Assembly (NCBI GenBank): GCA_031555175.1 | Contig: JAVBUP010000002.1 | Coordinates: forward strand, 17,970 to 81,969 | Length of the DNA stretch: 64,000 bases | Direction: 5' to 3' | From: JAVBUP01 sp031555175 | Lineage (GTDB): Bacteria; Bacillota_I; Bacilli_A; Erysipelotrichales; Coprobacillaceae | Part shown: piece by piece, positions 25,224 to 34,640 of the stretch | Layout: the number at the start of each line of letters is the position of its first letter | Position numbering within the stretch: the first letter of the stretch is position 1 | Made by a program: the position numbers and the translations under genes | Notes under the pieces: generated by a model | Databases searched by the model: none | What the model saw: only the letters and a program-made list of their open reading frames with translations | Told to the model about the DNA's origin: nothing

Positions 25224-25233
25224 AACTTACCTC

Positions 25234-26892
25234 CTATACCAGTGCAACAACACCAAAACCGACATTTTCTTGATCGTTTACATCAACAAAGCGTGTTGTT
25301 TCTCCTAAATTGAATTCATTTTCTGCAGTTAGTTTTTTAGTGTAGAATTCATCACCAATAGCATAAAAAGTGCTATTGCCATTTTTGTCATTCCCATTTA
25401 AACCAGTCGTATCAATAACAACCTTACCCCCATCGATAGAAAACATTGTGAAACCATTCTTATTAATAGTTCCAATCGTTCTATTAGATAAATCCTTAAT
25501 CTCGATATTCCCATCTCCTAAACTAGTGCCACCCAGAACCAGTGTCCCCCCACGAATCATACTAGCTGTAAGATTAATAACATTAATCACCTGCATATCT
25601 AAAGTTCCATCGATTGTCCATGCAGAATTAAAAGGACCGTATATCCCATTTTGAGAAAATCCGATGCCTCTATCATTTATTCTTAAAACATTTATTGCTT
25701 CTTCTTTAGGTAAGCGGTCAACATATAATGTTTGATTACTCTCATAAACAGCAAAACTATTACTTAGATAATTAATGATTTGTGATGTAGCGTTTTGCAG
25801 CTCTTGTTCTAAAAAGGCGGTTGTTGAGTCACTTGACAGTTTAACTTGCTTTTGAGTTTCTGCTGTAATCATTTTTTGAAGATTTTTCAGTTCTTGCCTA
25901 AAATTCCCGAACTGTACGGTAACATACTTGTCCAATATCGCATCATAGGTTAAGGATATTACATTAGTTAAAATGTCAATATCATACAATTCATGCTTAA
26001 CTTGAACTATATCACCTAACTCAATCACATTATCAAATACATTTGCATTCACTGTGTAGTTAATTCGCATATACTGATTTAATTCAATATATCTGATTGC
26101 TTGTAATCGCAAATCATTAATTAGTGCTTCTTTATATGCAACCTCATCAGTATTGCCGTTTTCATCTTTATATGCTTCTTGATCTATATCTTGTTCAAAA
26201 GTAACAATTCTAGTATATGGGATATCGTACTTAACTTCGCTTAATATGTATTTTTCTGGTAAAGTTATCCCATCAAAACCAACAGGCATTAGTTTTGTTA
26301 CAACAAAGTCCCAATTTTCTGCCTTTTCTAATGCAACAATATTCTTATTCATTGCTAATACAATTTGTTTATCACTCCCAATGATATTACGTATACCAAT
26401 TTGAAAAGCATTACGTTCAAGATGACCGCCCCATTTTTCTATACACTGATATACTGCATCTAGCAATGATTTTCTAGTAAATTGCGTGGACGCAATGGTT
26501 GTAACATCACTAATAGTTGTAAATGGGGTTATGTCATCGCAATGAGTATTAATATAATCTAGTGTATAATTTAAGTCTCTTTCTTCAACACGACCATTAA
26601 AAATAGCATAGTTCTTAGAGTCATAGAAAACATGCAATCCTTTCGAATATACAATGTTATTTCTAACTCTTGGGTTTGCGAGTCTAAATGGTTGTTTACC
26701 ATACCTAGTATCTATTAAAACTATATAATCTTGTTTAAGAAATTGTAAGTCTTCAATTGGATTTTCCATTTCAACGTAATAATCTCCGTTATCTTCGATA
26801 TAGACATAACATTTTTGAGGCTTCAAAACTTTCAAACCATTATTGTGAAACAACTTTTCAGTTGCTTCATAAACACGTATCATTATATCCAC
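25234..26892 (-). CDS. Tail-associated protein (Tal / prophage endopeptidase tail family)
   Basis: A 552-residue baseplate hub protein. The N-terminal part (IRVYEATEKLFHNNGLKVLKPQKCYVY, VYSKGLHVFYDS) matches the phage minor structural protein N-terminal family, gp27-like. The C-terminal part has beta-rich repeats (IRGGTLVLGG, GTINKNGFTMFSIDGGKVVI) seen before fibres. Standard place between Dit and fibre. No lytic domain is evident. Confidence 0.87.
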   Translation of the reverse strand: MDIMIRVYEATEKLFHNNGLKVLKPQKCYVYIEDNGDYYVEMENPIEDLQFLKQDYIVLIDTRYGKQPFRLANPRVRNNIVYSKGLHVFYDSKNYAIFNGRVEERDLNYTLDYINTHCDDITPFTTISDVTTIASTQFTRKSLLDAVYQCIEKWGGHLERNAFQIGIRNIIGSDKQIVLAMNKNIVALEKAENWDFVVTKLMPVGFDGITLPEKYILSEVKYDIPYTRIVTFEQDIDQEAYKDENGNTDEVAYKEALINDLRLQAIRYIELNQYMRINYTVNANVFDNVIELGDIVQVKHELYDIDILTNVISLTYDAILDKYVTVQFGNFRQELKNLQKMITAETQKQVKLSSDSTTAFLEQELQNATSQIINYLSNSFAVYESNQTLYVDRLPKEEAINVLRINDRGIGFSQNGIYGPFNSAWTIDGTLDMQVINVINLTASMIRGGTLVLGGTSLGDGNIEIKDLSNRTIGTINKNGFTMFSIDGGKVVIDTTGLNGNDKNGNSTFYAIGDEFYTKKLTAENEFNLGETTRFVDVNDQENVGFGVVALV

Positions 26893-27596
26893 CTCGAGTT
26901 TAGATTAACTTCTACCTTAGTGACTGCTCCAGATAATTCTATTAAATTCGACCCGCTTAATAACTCTGGAAAATATCCAGTCATTGATCTATTCCTTAAA
27001 TTATTAATAGAGTTTGTATATGCATCTTGCAATGTTGAATCAACAGTAATTGTATCTTCCACATCATTCATAGACAAACTAAAAACAGTTGTGTTGTTCA
27101 TTTTAAACTCAACTGTTCCAGTTCCTGTAATTGTAATTTTTGGTAAAGAATTAATATATCCTTTATTTTCTACTTCCAATTGTTTTCGTTCTTCTGAGGA
27201 ATCATATGTAACTGTAATTGGATTTTCATTAATAAGATATTTGTAAGGTTGACAGTGAAATGTGATATTAGCAGTTTTAAATACTAGCAATCTACTATAA
27301 TCAATTTGATTGAGTATTTTAGCATCATAGTAGTAATTTGGATCAGTACTCATGATTAGTTTTCCACTCCCGCTAAGCCAATCCATTATTTCATTAATTT
27401 CATAATCCCATGATAAACCAATATTAATTACTTTGTCATAAGCTTTGCGCCCTAATAAATTTGTTCTATCACCATCAACGCCGTTGATTTCAATGGTTTC
27501 AACGCGTATAGGCGCATTTGTAATTGGTGGTAGTGTTTGCACTACAATTCCATTTACATCGTTTGAGTTAACACCTTTATATATAAAATATGCCAT
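26883..27596 (-). CDS. Distal tail protein (Dit)
   Basis: A 237-residue protein of the siphovirus Dit family: GVNSNDVNGIVVQTLPP and VETIEINGVDGDRTNLLGRKAYDK at the N-terminus, CQPYKYLINENPITV at the strand linking to the galectin-like domain. It forms the hexameric ring joining tail tube and tip. Overlaps Tal by 10 bases. Confidence 0.87.
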   Translation of the reverse strand: MAYFIYKGVNSNDVNGIVVQTLPPITNAPIRVETIEINGVDGDRTNLLGRKAYDKVINIGLSWDYEINEIMDWLSGSGKLIMSTDPNYYYDAKILNQIDYSRLLVFKTANITFHCQPYKYLINENPITVTYDSSEERKQLEVENKGYINSLPKITITGTGTVEFKMNNTTVFSLSMNDVEDTITVDSTLQDAYTNSINNLRNRSMTGYFPELLSGSNLIELSGAVTKVEVNLNSRWI

Positions 27597-29884
27597 TAAT
27601 AAACCACCTCCTCAACAGTTCTAAGAACAAAAGAACCAACCTTTTCTCTATCTAATTCAACATCGCCTCTAAATAATTTCATCGCATTATAAACTGCACT
27701 ATATACAGTTGAATATAGATTACTTGTGGCTGCGTTAAAATCAACCATTAGATCATTTGCTGTCGGTAGTTCTACACTATCAACATTTGTCTTAATACGG
27801 GCATTTACACTAGAGTCTAGAGTTTCTGGTAGTGAATTTTCCATATTCGATATTACTTTAGGCATTTCATTTTCAAATCCGATCCCAAGGCCTTGTGCTA
27901 GGTACTTACCAACCTCATCTCTCATGAGCCTTGATGGAGAATTTATTCCAAAAAAGCTTTTGATTCCAGTAAATACTCCGCCTGCCCATTCTTTTATTTT
28001 ATTGAGCAACCAATCTTTAGCGCCTTTTATACCCTCCCAGATACCAGAAACAAGATTTTTACCCACATCCCACATATTGCTAACTAGATCTCCAAATCCC
28101 TTAACAAGCGCAGCTATGATTTCAGGTACTTTTGATACTAATGTAGGAATTGCTTTGATAAGCCCTTTTGCCAGTTCTAGAAGAATTGTCACCCCAGCAT
28201 TTAATATTTTGGGTAGATTTGTGACAACTGCACTAATTAATTTTTCTATAATCATTGGTATTTTATCTACTAGCGTTGGGATTGCCTCTACAATACCGTC
28301 AACAAGAGCAAGCAATAACTCTATACCAGTGTCTACAATTAAATCTATATTGTCTAATAATGTATCAATCATTGTTAAAATCGCTTCAATCATTATGGGA
28401 ATTAGTGTTGGGAGTGACTCTGTCAATCCTTTTCCTAATCCAACAATCATTTCAATTCCACCCTCTATTAAAGATGGTAGCATTTCTATAATAGTAGTTA
28501 GTAAAGTAGTGATAATTTCATTAGCTATAGGGATTAGCGTAGGGATTAATGATTTTATCCCATCAAGCAATGATTTAATCATTGAAACCCCAACTGACAA
28601 AAGCATTGGCAGCTTGCTAATGAGTCCATTTAAAAGTTTTGGCACCGCATCCAGTAATCCATAAATTATTTGTTCAATCGCTACTGATAGATTATCAAAT
28701 GCGACTAAAGCACTATCAACAAAATTACTAATTAGCATATCATCAGCTGATCCATTACCTAAACCAGTCAGTAGATTTTGCCACGAAGATTTCATAGCAG
28801 CAACTGACCCAGATATTGTTTCTGAAGCTTCCTTAGCAGTTGTGCCAGTAATACCTAATTCCGTTTGCACTACGTGAATAGCTTCATATACATCACTTAA
28901 ATTAGATATGTTATATTTTACACCACTAAGTTTTTGAGCATCTTTTAACAATCTTTCCATTTCGGATTTAGTTCCACCATATCCCAACTTAAGATTATCT
29001 AGCATAGTATAGTTTTGTTTTGCAAACCCCTGGTATGCATTCTGAATACTATCCATTGAAGTACCCATTTTATTAGCGTTATCGGACATATCAATAATCG
29101 CCATGTCAGCTATTTTCGCAGACTTCTCTGTATTCCCACCCAAACTTTGCAATAGACTAGCGGAGAACGATGTTACTGTTTCCATATAGTCTAACGCAGA
29201 TAATCCAGAAGTCTTATATGCGTTGTCAGCATATTTTTTGACAGTATCGGCACTATCTTTAAATAAAGTCTCAACACCACCAGCAAGTTGCTCATATTCC
29301 GCATAGTTTCCTAAAGATTCTTTTATAACATCACCTACTGCTGATCCGACTTGCTTCATTGCTCCCCCAAGAGCTTTAACGCCACCAACAATAGCATCGC
29401 TTAACAAATTTGCTTTAATTAAATCACCCAGTTTAATTGTTGATTTACTTGCATCGTCTTCTGAATCTGCGAAATCATCTACTGCATCACTTGTATCATC
29501 GCTTGATTTCTCCAATTCTTCCATAGACTTTTTATTCTTGTCAATTTCATTCTTAGTTTTATTCAGAGTTGTTTCTGCATCGAATAATGATTTTTGCCAC
29601 TTAATCGTTTTGGCATCATTTTCACCATACTGCTCAGTAGCTTGTTCTAATGCTCCTTTTAACAATTTTACTTTTTCTGTATTCAAATCTAGTTGCTTAT
29701 TCAATACAACATCTTTTGCAGTTAATGATTCTATCGACTTTTCATTTCCAAGAAAATCAGAACTTGTTTTTTTAAGTTCTGTACTAACAAGACCTAATTT
29801 TAAACTTATATCAGACAATGCTTTTTTATACTCAGTTTCGCCTTCTAGTTTAACAGTACCACCAAAGGTATTTTCATTTGCCAT
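27596..29884 (-). CDS. Tail tape measure protein
   Basis: A 762-residue protein. The N-terminal 150 residues are coiled coil, residues ~190-370 resemble the TP901 tape-measure core (YADNAYKTSGLSALDYMETV, AYQGFAKQNYTMLDNLKLGY), and residues ~400-590 are a series of hydrophobic repeats (LIPIxxExxxxL, LPxLIxGGIxMI). WEGIKGAKDWLLNKIKEW and NSPSRLM near the end are classic. The length predicts a tail of roughly 110 nm by the usual 1.5 angstrom per residue rule. Confidence 0.93.
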   Translation of the reverse strand: MANENTFGGTVKLEGETEYKKALSDISLKLGLVSTELKKTSSDFLGNEKSIESLTAKDVVLNKQLDLNTEKVKLLKGALEQATEQYGENDAKTIKWQKSLFDAETTLNKTKNEIDKNKKSMEELEKSSDDTSDAVDDFADSEDDASKSTIKLGDLIKANLLSDAIVGGVKALGGAMKQVGSAVGDVIKESLGNYAEYEQLAGGVETLFKDSADTVKKYADNAYKTSGLSALDYMETVTSFSASLLQSLGGNTEKSAKIADMAIIDMSDNANKMGTSMDSIQNAYQGFAKQNYTMLDNLKLGYGGTKSEMERLLKDAQKLSGVKYNISNLSDVYEAIHVVQTELGITGTTAKEASETISGSVAAMKSSWQNLLTGLGNGSADDMLISNFVDSALVAFDNLSVAIEQIIYGLLDAVPKLLNGLISKLPMLLSVGVSMIKSLLDGIKSLIPTLIPIANEIITTLLTTIIEMLPSLIEGGIEMIVGLGKGLTESLPTLIPIMIEAILTMIDTLLDNIDLIVDTGIELLLALVDGIVEAIPTLVDKIPMIIEKLISAVVTNLPKILNAGVTILLELAKGLIKAIPTLVSKVPEIIAALVKGFGDLVSNMWDVGKNLVSGIWEGIKGAKDWLLNKIKEWAGGVFTGIKSFFGINSPSRLMRDEVGKYLAQGLGIGFENEMPKVISNMENSLPETLDSSVNARIKTNVDSVELPTANDLMVDFNAATSNLYSTVYSAVYNAMKLFRGDVELDREKVGSFVLRTVEEVVY

Positions 29885-29909
29885 AACTTAATCCTCCTTT
29901 CTTCAAAAG

Positions 29910-30173
29910 CTATTTAAAAAAACTATAATTTGGAAAGGCATCACTATTAACGGCACTATTACTGCTCTGTTTATTTTCAGCAGTTTGCTGCTCTTCCTCG
30001 TCGCTATTAAACAGATATTTCTTTGTCTCAAAGTCATGAAATTCTTTATAATAATTAAATAAATCCAACCATTTCCCTAATGTCAAAAATCCTGTTTCTA
30101 TTCCAGAAAATCCAAGCATCTTTACAGATACAAATAGTACCCACTCGAAATCGTAGATATTATTTTCATCTAC
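29910..30173 (-). CDS. Tail assembly chaperone, -1 frame extension (gpT part)
   Basis: 87 residues read in the -1 frame after slippage at 30173-30179; the fused product runs from 30556 to 29910 (about 215 residues). The sequence VDENNIYDFEWVLFVS...MLGFSGIETGF continues without a stop, and the internal ATG at 30119 lacks a ribosome site. It ends 26 bases before the tape measure gene, the position of gpT in siphoviruses. It should bind the tape measure during tail assembly. Confidence 0.85.
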   Translation of the reverse strand, partial: VDENNIYDFEWVLFVSVKMLGFSGIETGFLTLGKWLDLFNYYKEFHDFETKKYLFNSDEEEQQTAENKQSSNSAVNSDAFPNYSFFK

Positions 30174-30556
30174 TTTTTTCTTGATGCACCAGCCTTAGAG
30201 CCTTTTGGAACTTTATTTGTTAATGCCTCATTAACAGCAACCGCAACTGTGCGTTTTGCATTTTCTAATCCCATCTCTGTAAGCAACCAACCTACAATAT
30301 CTTCGCTATAATGGTTTTCTTCACCATTACTAAAATACCTTAATATAGCCGCCCCCTCGTTTAACATTTCGGCGAATAATGAGATAAACTGTTCTAAATC
30401 CATATTTGCATCCGACATACTATTAAAAATTGCTGTTATTTCATCAAGATTTCCATATTTTTTTTGCAATCTTGACATTACATTCAAAGTAAAAGCAACT
30501 GGGTATTTCTTTCCACCTGCCTCTATGTATTGAATACTTGCTAATAAATTGTCCAC
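30170..30556 (-). CDS. Tail assembly chaperone, zero-frame product (gpG)
   Basis: A 128-residue acidic, helical protein (VAFTLNVMSRLQKKYGNLDEITAIF, EQFISLFAEMLNEG) in the chaperone position between major tail protein and tape measure. Its last codons AGA-AAA-AAG-TAG contain the slippery heptamer A-AAA-AAG. The shorter product is expected to be in excess over the fused form. Confidence 0.9.
   Translation of the reverse strand: MDNLLASIQYIEAGGKKYPVAFTLNVMSRLQKKYGNLDEITAIFNSMSDANMDLEQFISLFAEMLNEGAAILRYFSNGEENHYSEDIVGWLLTEMGLENAKRTVAVAVNEALTNKVPKGSKAGASRKK
30173..30179 (-). promoter_or_regulatory. -1 ribosomal frameshift site (A AAA AAG)
   Basis: The heptamer is in the correct phase for simultaneous slippage of two tRNAs and lies directly before the zero-frame stop TAG. 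The -1 frame is open for 87 further codons. This arrangement is conserved in siphovirus tail chaperones. Confidence 0.88.
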
Positions 30557-30585
30557 TGCGATTTCCTCCTTATATTTTCTTAACT

Positions 30586-30616
30586 AAAAAAGGTATTCCT
30601 AATTGAATACCTTTGT
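30586..30616 (-). terminator. Internal terminator after the major tail genes
   Basis: On the minus strand AAAGGTATTC pairs perfectly with GAATACCTTT around AATTAG, followed by TTTTTTAG. It lies inside the late operon and probably lowers expression of tape measure and downstream genes relative to the major tail protein. Confidence 0.85.
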
Positions 30617-30618
30617 AC

Positions 30619-30795
30619 TTACTCAACTTCTTCAGTATGCTGAAGAATGTCTTTTGATTTATTTTTTGGCGAATCATTAACTACTAGACCTTTTAGATCA
30701 TCTAATCTACTTTCATTAATATCAATAGAATCGCCAATCTTAATCATAAGGCCAGTCTGTTTGTCTTTATAATTTCTTATCGCTTTTGCTTTCAT
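30619..30795 (-). CDS. Small phage structural-region protein, 58 residues
   Basis: MKAKAIRNYKDKQTGLMIKI opens a short beta-rich protein with an acidic tail (LQHTEEVE). Its start resembles FluMu-type small domains found near tail genes. It sits 3 bases after the major tail protein stop. Function unknown. Confidence 0.7.
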   Translation of the reverse strand: MKAKAIRNYKDKQTGLMIKIGDSIDINESRLDDLKGLVVNDSPKNKSKDILQHTEEVE

Positions 30796-30798
30796 TGT

Positions 30799-31371
30799 TT
30801 ATGCCTCTGGTATAAACAATGAATCAAGATACGCATATGCAACTTCTTCATCATCAAATAAAGAAGTCTCAATTTTGTAATCGTTATTAATGTTTTTCAA
30901 TACTTTTCCAGACACAGATGGTGTTGTAAACTCTAGCGAATCACCCATAGTTTTATAGTCTTTTTGGAATGGTTTAAACTGTACCTTATGTAGAAACTCC
31001 ACTTTGTATTTAATGACATTATCTATCATTACCGGGATGACTTGCCCAAAACCAATATATGTAGGAGTATCACTACCTCCAGAAATATATTTTTTTACTT
31101 CTACTCCATCGAAAGTTTCAGTTTCAACTCTTTTTCCTAACAATGGCGCAAAAATATCTTCATCATCATTATCAACTCCAAGCGTTAAATCTCCATCTTT
31201 GTATAAAGATGCACGTTCTTTTACAGCATCATCTGAAAATAAAGACGCTTCATTCATATTAGGAGTAAATGAACTCTCAATTGCTCCGGCTAAAGTTGCA
31301 GGAGTTTTGTATGTCAAACCATCTAAATTTAACTGACCATACCTAAATCTTCTTAATCCAATACTTGCCAT
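30799..31371 (-). CDS. Major tail protein
   Basis: A 190-residue tail tube protein by position and features: MASIGLRRFRYGQLNLDGLTY, LGVDNDDEDIFAPLLGK and TYIGFGQVIPVMIDNVIKYKVEFLHKVQFKPF match the Phi13-type major tail protein family. It polymerises into the non-contractile tube. A promoter-proximal position before an internal terminator fits the high copy number. Confidence 0.85.
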   Translation of the reverse strand: MASIGLRRFRYGQLNLDGLTYKTPATLAGAIESSFTPNMNEASLFSDDAVKERASLYKDGDLTLGVDNDDEDIFAPLLGKRVETETFDGVEVKKYISGGSDTPTYIGFGQVIPVMIDNVIKYKVEFLHKVQFKPFQKDYKTMGDSLEFTTPSVSGKVLKNINNDYKIETSLFDDEEVAYAYLDSLFIPEA

Positions 31372-31385
31372 TTTTATAGCCTCCT

Positions 31386-31754
31386 TTATATTTTTACATT
31401 GCCAAAAAAATAAAATCCCATTGGTAAATGAAAAAGACCCGTATCTTGTTCGTAGTCTTCAGTAGCATCACCAGTCCATAAAATATTATTTTCTAGCATT
31501 CTTTTAATAATTTCTTCTCTTATTTTTGTATAATCATTTTTTGAATAGATATCAACCGTGAAGCTAATTCCCTCAATATTTGGCCGATCATTACTATATG
31601 TTTCAAACTTATCACCATATTTATAATATACACAATATGTATCAACAGCTGCATCGTCATCGTCTTCGCAAAACAAATAGCTAAATGGTATTGATACACC
31701 GTCAACAATAAAGTCGCTAAATATCTGCTTAATTAGTTTATTTAAGTTATTCAT
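31386..31754 (-). CDS. Tail terminator / tail completion protein
   Basis: A 122-residue protein in the position of gpU-like tail terminators. VDIYSKNDYTKIREEI and the EDDDDAAVDTYCVYY segment are similar to Firmicute phage head-tail joining proteins. It probably caps the tube and links it to the head. Its ATG overlaps the TGA of the upstream gene, showing TGA is a stop in this phage. Confidence 0.7.
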   Translation of the reverse strand: MNNLNKLIKQIFSDFIVDGVSIPFSYLFCEDDDDAAVDTYCVYYKYGDKFETYSNDRPNIEGISFTVDIYSKNDYTKIREEIIKRMLENNILWTGDATEDYEQDTGLFHLPMGFYFFGNVKI

Positions 31755-32206
31755 TGTAGTTTCTTTATCTCCTTACTAAATATCTCTTTCCATCGACTGG
31801 ATATTTTTGGCTTCGCTCTTTGAACTGCGGGCCTGACAAAAGGACTAGCAAGCTGCTTAGATGTTCCATATTCTATCCTCAAAGCTTTTAACCAATTCGT
31901 GATATCGTACTTTTTACCAGATTTCGTTGTTTTTCTACCCTCCGACCCAGTAAATCGGATATTTTTATACTTATATCCATGCTTATCTTCGCGTATTTTA
32001 GTAGTTTTTACTGAAGAAGCCATTAAGCCGCGCTCTTTATGCTCGCTAGCGCCAATAGCAATCTCATTACGCATAATTTCTGCCCCATCCTCCAATAACT
32101 TATTAAAAACTTGCTCGTTATTAGCAAGATTATTAATTCCTTTAATCATGTTGACAAGACTATCTGTATTTGTTTCAAACTTAGCCATATTAATTTTTAT
32201 CATCAC
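31751..32206 (-). CDS. HK97-gp10-like tail completion protein
   Basis: A 151-residue protein matching HK97 gp10: VFNKLLEDGAEIMRNEIAIGA and the C-terminal EYGTSKQLASPFVRPAVQ. The family is part of the head-tail connector. Ends in TGA within ATGA, coupled to the next gene. Confidence 0.85.
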   Translation of the reverse strand: MMIKINMAKFETNTDSLVNMIKGINNLANNEQVFNKLLEDGAEIMRNEIAIGASEHKERGLMASSVKTTKIREDKHGYKYKNIRFTGSEGRKTTKSGKKYDITNWLKALRIEYGTSKQLASPFVRPAVQRAKPKISSRWKEIFSKEIKKLQ

Positions 32207-32498
32207 AATATAGAATTAACATCTCATTATTGCTGGGAACAGTTTTGCGAATGGTATATCTCTTATTTGTGCTTTCATCAATTAAGGCAGTTTGAGTACT
32301 GTAGTTACACGCAATGACTTCATATTCTTTTGATTTAGTTGTCTTTTTCTTTTTTAAACTTAATTCTTCAATGGTTGAACACTTCTTTATGTTAGCTGGA
32401 ATCGACTCTGACAGTTTCTCAATAGTTATTGGAAAGTCATTCTCATTTCTACTAACAATTACTTCAACTAAAATAATACTAGTGTTCCAATTATTCAT
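32190..32498 (-). CDS. Head-tail joining (head closure) protein
   Basis: A 102-residue beta-rich protein of the SPP1 gp16 / head closure type by position and by KKCSTIEELSLKKKKTTKSKEYEVIACNYSTQ. Overlaps both neighbours by a few bases, as is usual in connector gene blocks. Confidence 0.7.
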   Translation of the reverse strand: MNNWNTSIILVEVIVSRNENDFPITIEKLSESIPANIKKCSTIEELSLKKKKTTKSKEYEVIACNYSTQTALIDESTNKRYTIRKTVPSNNEMLILYCDDKN

Positions 32499-32793
32499 AG
32501 TTGAATTTTGCCCTATATTTTTTATTCATTGCCATTGAAATTTTTTGTTGATTATACATTTTCAAATATGAATCTGTATCTGATCTTTCATTACCTCTAT
32601 AAGCCTTCACATAACTAGTTACAAGATTTAAAACGAAATCATCGTATTTATCGTCAATATCATTAAATACTAGAGGGTTTATTCCAGATCCGATTGCATC
32701 ATCTTTGCATGAAGAAATTAGGGATTCTATTTCTTCATCAAAAGTAGTAACAGTTGAAGCTATATAAAGTCTTGCTTTAATAATTTCTAACAT
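32491..32793 (-). CDS. Head-tail connector adaptor (HK97 gp6 / SPP1 gp15-like)
   Basis: A 100-residue helical protein: MLEIIKARLYIASTVTTFDEEIESLISSCKDD and LNLVTSYVKAYRGNERSD are typical of the gp6-like adaptor, which forms a ring on the portal. Directly after the capsid gene. Confidence 0.85.
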   Translation of the reverse strand: MLEIIKARLYIASTVTTFDEEIESLISSCKDDAIGSGINPLVFNDIDDKYDDFVLNLVTSYVKAYRGNERSDTDSYLKMYNQQKISMAMNKKYRAKFNYE

Positions 32794-32811
32794 ATAGAAT
32801 CCCCCTTTCTG

Positions 32812-33972
32812 TTAAGCACTTAGCTTAATTCCTAATAAACCTTGTGTTGTAGCAACTTGACCATCTACTAAAGATGTTAACTGTCTAACATCTGCATCTA
32901 TGTCAGAATCATAGAAATCTCTTGCAGACATTTCATCGTTATCATTGATAAAATAATCAGCAAAGTCAAAGATAAATCCAAAATAAGAGCCCATGTTAGA
33001 TGGTTTTGCAAACTTAACTGGTCTTCCCAAAAGTGCATAAACTGGTTTACCATCAAGCCCAAGACTAACTCTTGCGATTGGTTGTTTTTGACTATCAACC
33101 ATTGATAAAACTTGACTATAGAATGTCTTTCTTGGCATTGCCCAAATCATATTTTCTTCTTTATCTTCATCAAGTGATCCTTCAATTTCTAATAAAGTTT
33201 TATAATCAAATGCAGTAATAGTTTTAATTAATGACTCATTTCCAGGCTTATCCAAAGTTGTGATAATTCCAGTCATTTGTCCCTCACCTGTACCGATAAA
33301 CATACCAGCTTCTTCGGCTTTAATGATTGCTTTTGCAGCGTACTCAGCAATCTTTTGTTCAAACACTTCTAATGTCATCTTTTCGACTTCAAATGTTCTA
33401 GGCAATCTAATTTGAAGCTTGTAAGCTCCAAATTTAATTACACCAAACTTCAATTTTTGTCCAGTTGCAGCAGTTCCTTCTGCTTGCCAAGTAGCAGTTG
33501 GAATTAATTCTTGAACTGGAACTTGATACCCGCCTTTGACATTTGTTTTAGTTGCTAAAGATAGGAATGTACCAGTTTTTTCTACAATTTCAATAATCTT
33601 AGAAGAGATTGTAATAGGAATAAATGGTGCTACATCTGACGTAGCAGTTGCTCCAGATAAGTCTCTTAGCTCAGTCTTATTCATAAGATGTCCTACATAT
33701 CTCTTAAACCCATTTCTATACTCTGGTGATCCTAATGGATTACCCACTAAAACTAATTCATCTTCTAAACCGCTAGTTCCTTGAATTGCATTTGAATTTA
33801 ATCTAGCTTGCATTTCGATTTGTTTATCTAAATGAGCTAACTCAGTATCAATAGCACTTGAACGAGTTTCGATCTCTGATAATCTGTCTGGAGTAATCTC
33901 TCCTGCGACTTCTGTTGCTAAAGCTGCTCTTTCATTTTTTAATGCTTTTAATTTTTCTAATAATTGATTCAT
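32812..33972 (-). CDS. Major capsid protein, HK97 fold
   Basis: A 386-residue capsid precursor. Residues 1-~100 are a coiled-coil delta domain that acts as an internal scaffold and is normally removed by the prohead protease, encoded next door. The rest is the HK97 fold: TFLSLATKTNVKGGYQVPV, AIIKAEEAGMFIGTGEGQMTGI and the C-terminal DADVRQLTSLVDGQV. Strong ribosome site AAAGGAGG. Confidence 0.94.
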   Translation of the reverse strand: MNQLLEKLKALKNERAALATEVAGEITPDRLSEIETRSSAIDTELAHLDKQIEMQARLNSNAIQGTSGLEDELVLVGNPLGSPEYRNGFKRYVGHLMNKTELRDLSGATATSDVAPFIPITISSKIIEIVEKTGTFLSLATKTNVKGGYQVPVQELIPTATWQAEGTAATGQKLKFGVIKFGAYKLQIRLPRTFEVEKMTLEVFEQKIAEYAAKAIIKAEEAGMFIGTGEGQMTGIITTLDKPGNESLIKTITAFDYKTLLEIEGSLDEDKEENMIWAMPRKTFYSQVLSMVDSQKQPIARVSLGLDGKPVYALLGRPVKFAKPSNMGSYFGFIFDFADYFINDNDEMSARDFYDSDIDADVRQLTSLVDGQVATTQGLLGIKLSA

Positions 33973-33987
33973 TATTGAATCCTCCTT

Positions 33988-34638
33988 TTATTTTTGCAAT
34001 TTTAATTTCACTTCTAATTTCTTTTTTCTAAAAATAAAATCCTTGTCCCTACTTTCATTTAGGTACAAAGATTCATAATCTCTTATATCATCTAAACTTC
34101 TTGCTTCAATCGAAGTAGAATCATAGGCAGGGATAGCTACTGCCGAAACATCATATAGCTTTTTAACATTTAAGACTCTATAAAGCACTTTCGTGTCTGT
34201 TGCTTCGCGTTTCAACCCATCTTTTGCAAGGGAATACTGATATGACATTTTATTTACATAACCACGTTTAATGTCGTTATATAACTCTAGATGTCCTCTG
34301 TCATCTTTATACAGTACAGCTCGCATATGTACGCCATCTGCGGCAATCCATATTTTTAAACTTGTACTATTATTTCTAGCATAAACTCTGCCATCGTGAT
34401 TGTAATTAAAGATGACATCTCGCATGTCCGTTGATGTAAATGCATTTGGATCTACTAGTTCATAAACTTCTGTATCACCATATGAAAAAAGCAGTGTTTC
34501 TCTATTAAAAACTACTGCAATACCTTCAACAATCAACTCATTGTCATTTTCCTCAGTTGTCGTAAGATTTTCAAAATCTATACTTCTAACAATCTTCCCA
34601 GAAAACATCTTTTTTTCTAACTCTTCTTGTTTATTCAA
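33988..34638 (-). CDS. HK97 family prohead protease
   Basis: A 216-residue U35/S78 serine protease. The catalytic histidine is in NYNHDGRVYARN and the serine in NKMSYQYSLA. LIVEGIAVVFNRETLLF is the typical N-terminal strand. It processes capsid and scaffold during head maturation. The C-terminus after residue 165 is helical and basic and probably autocleaved. Confidence 0.92.
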   Translation of the reverse strand: MNKQEELEKKMFSGKIVRSIDFENLTTTEENDNELIVEGIAVVFNRETLLFSYGDTEVYELVDPNAFTSTDMRDVIFNYNHDGRVYARNNSTSLKIWIAADGVHMRAVLYKDDRGHLELYNDIKRGYVNKMSYQYSLAKDGLKREATDTKVLYRVLNVKKLYDVSAVAIPAYDSTSIEARSLDDIRDYESLYLNESRDKDFIFRKKKLEVKLKLQK

Positions 34639-34640
34639 TT

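Noticed and set aside
27726..28664. 312-residue plus-strand ORF opposite the tape measure gene
   Set aside because: It is antisense to a well-supported tape measure protein with hydrophobic repeats, has no ribosome site, and its composition mirrors the opposite strand.
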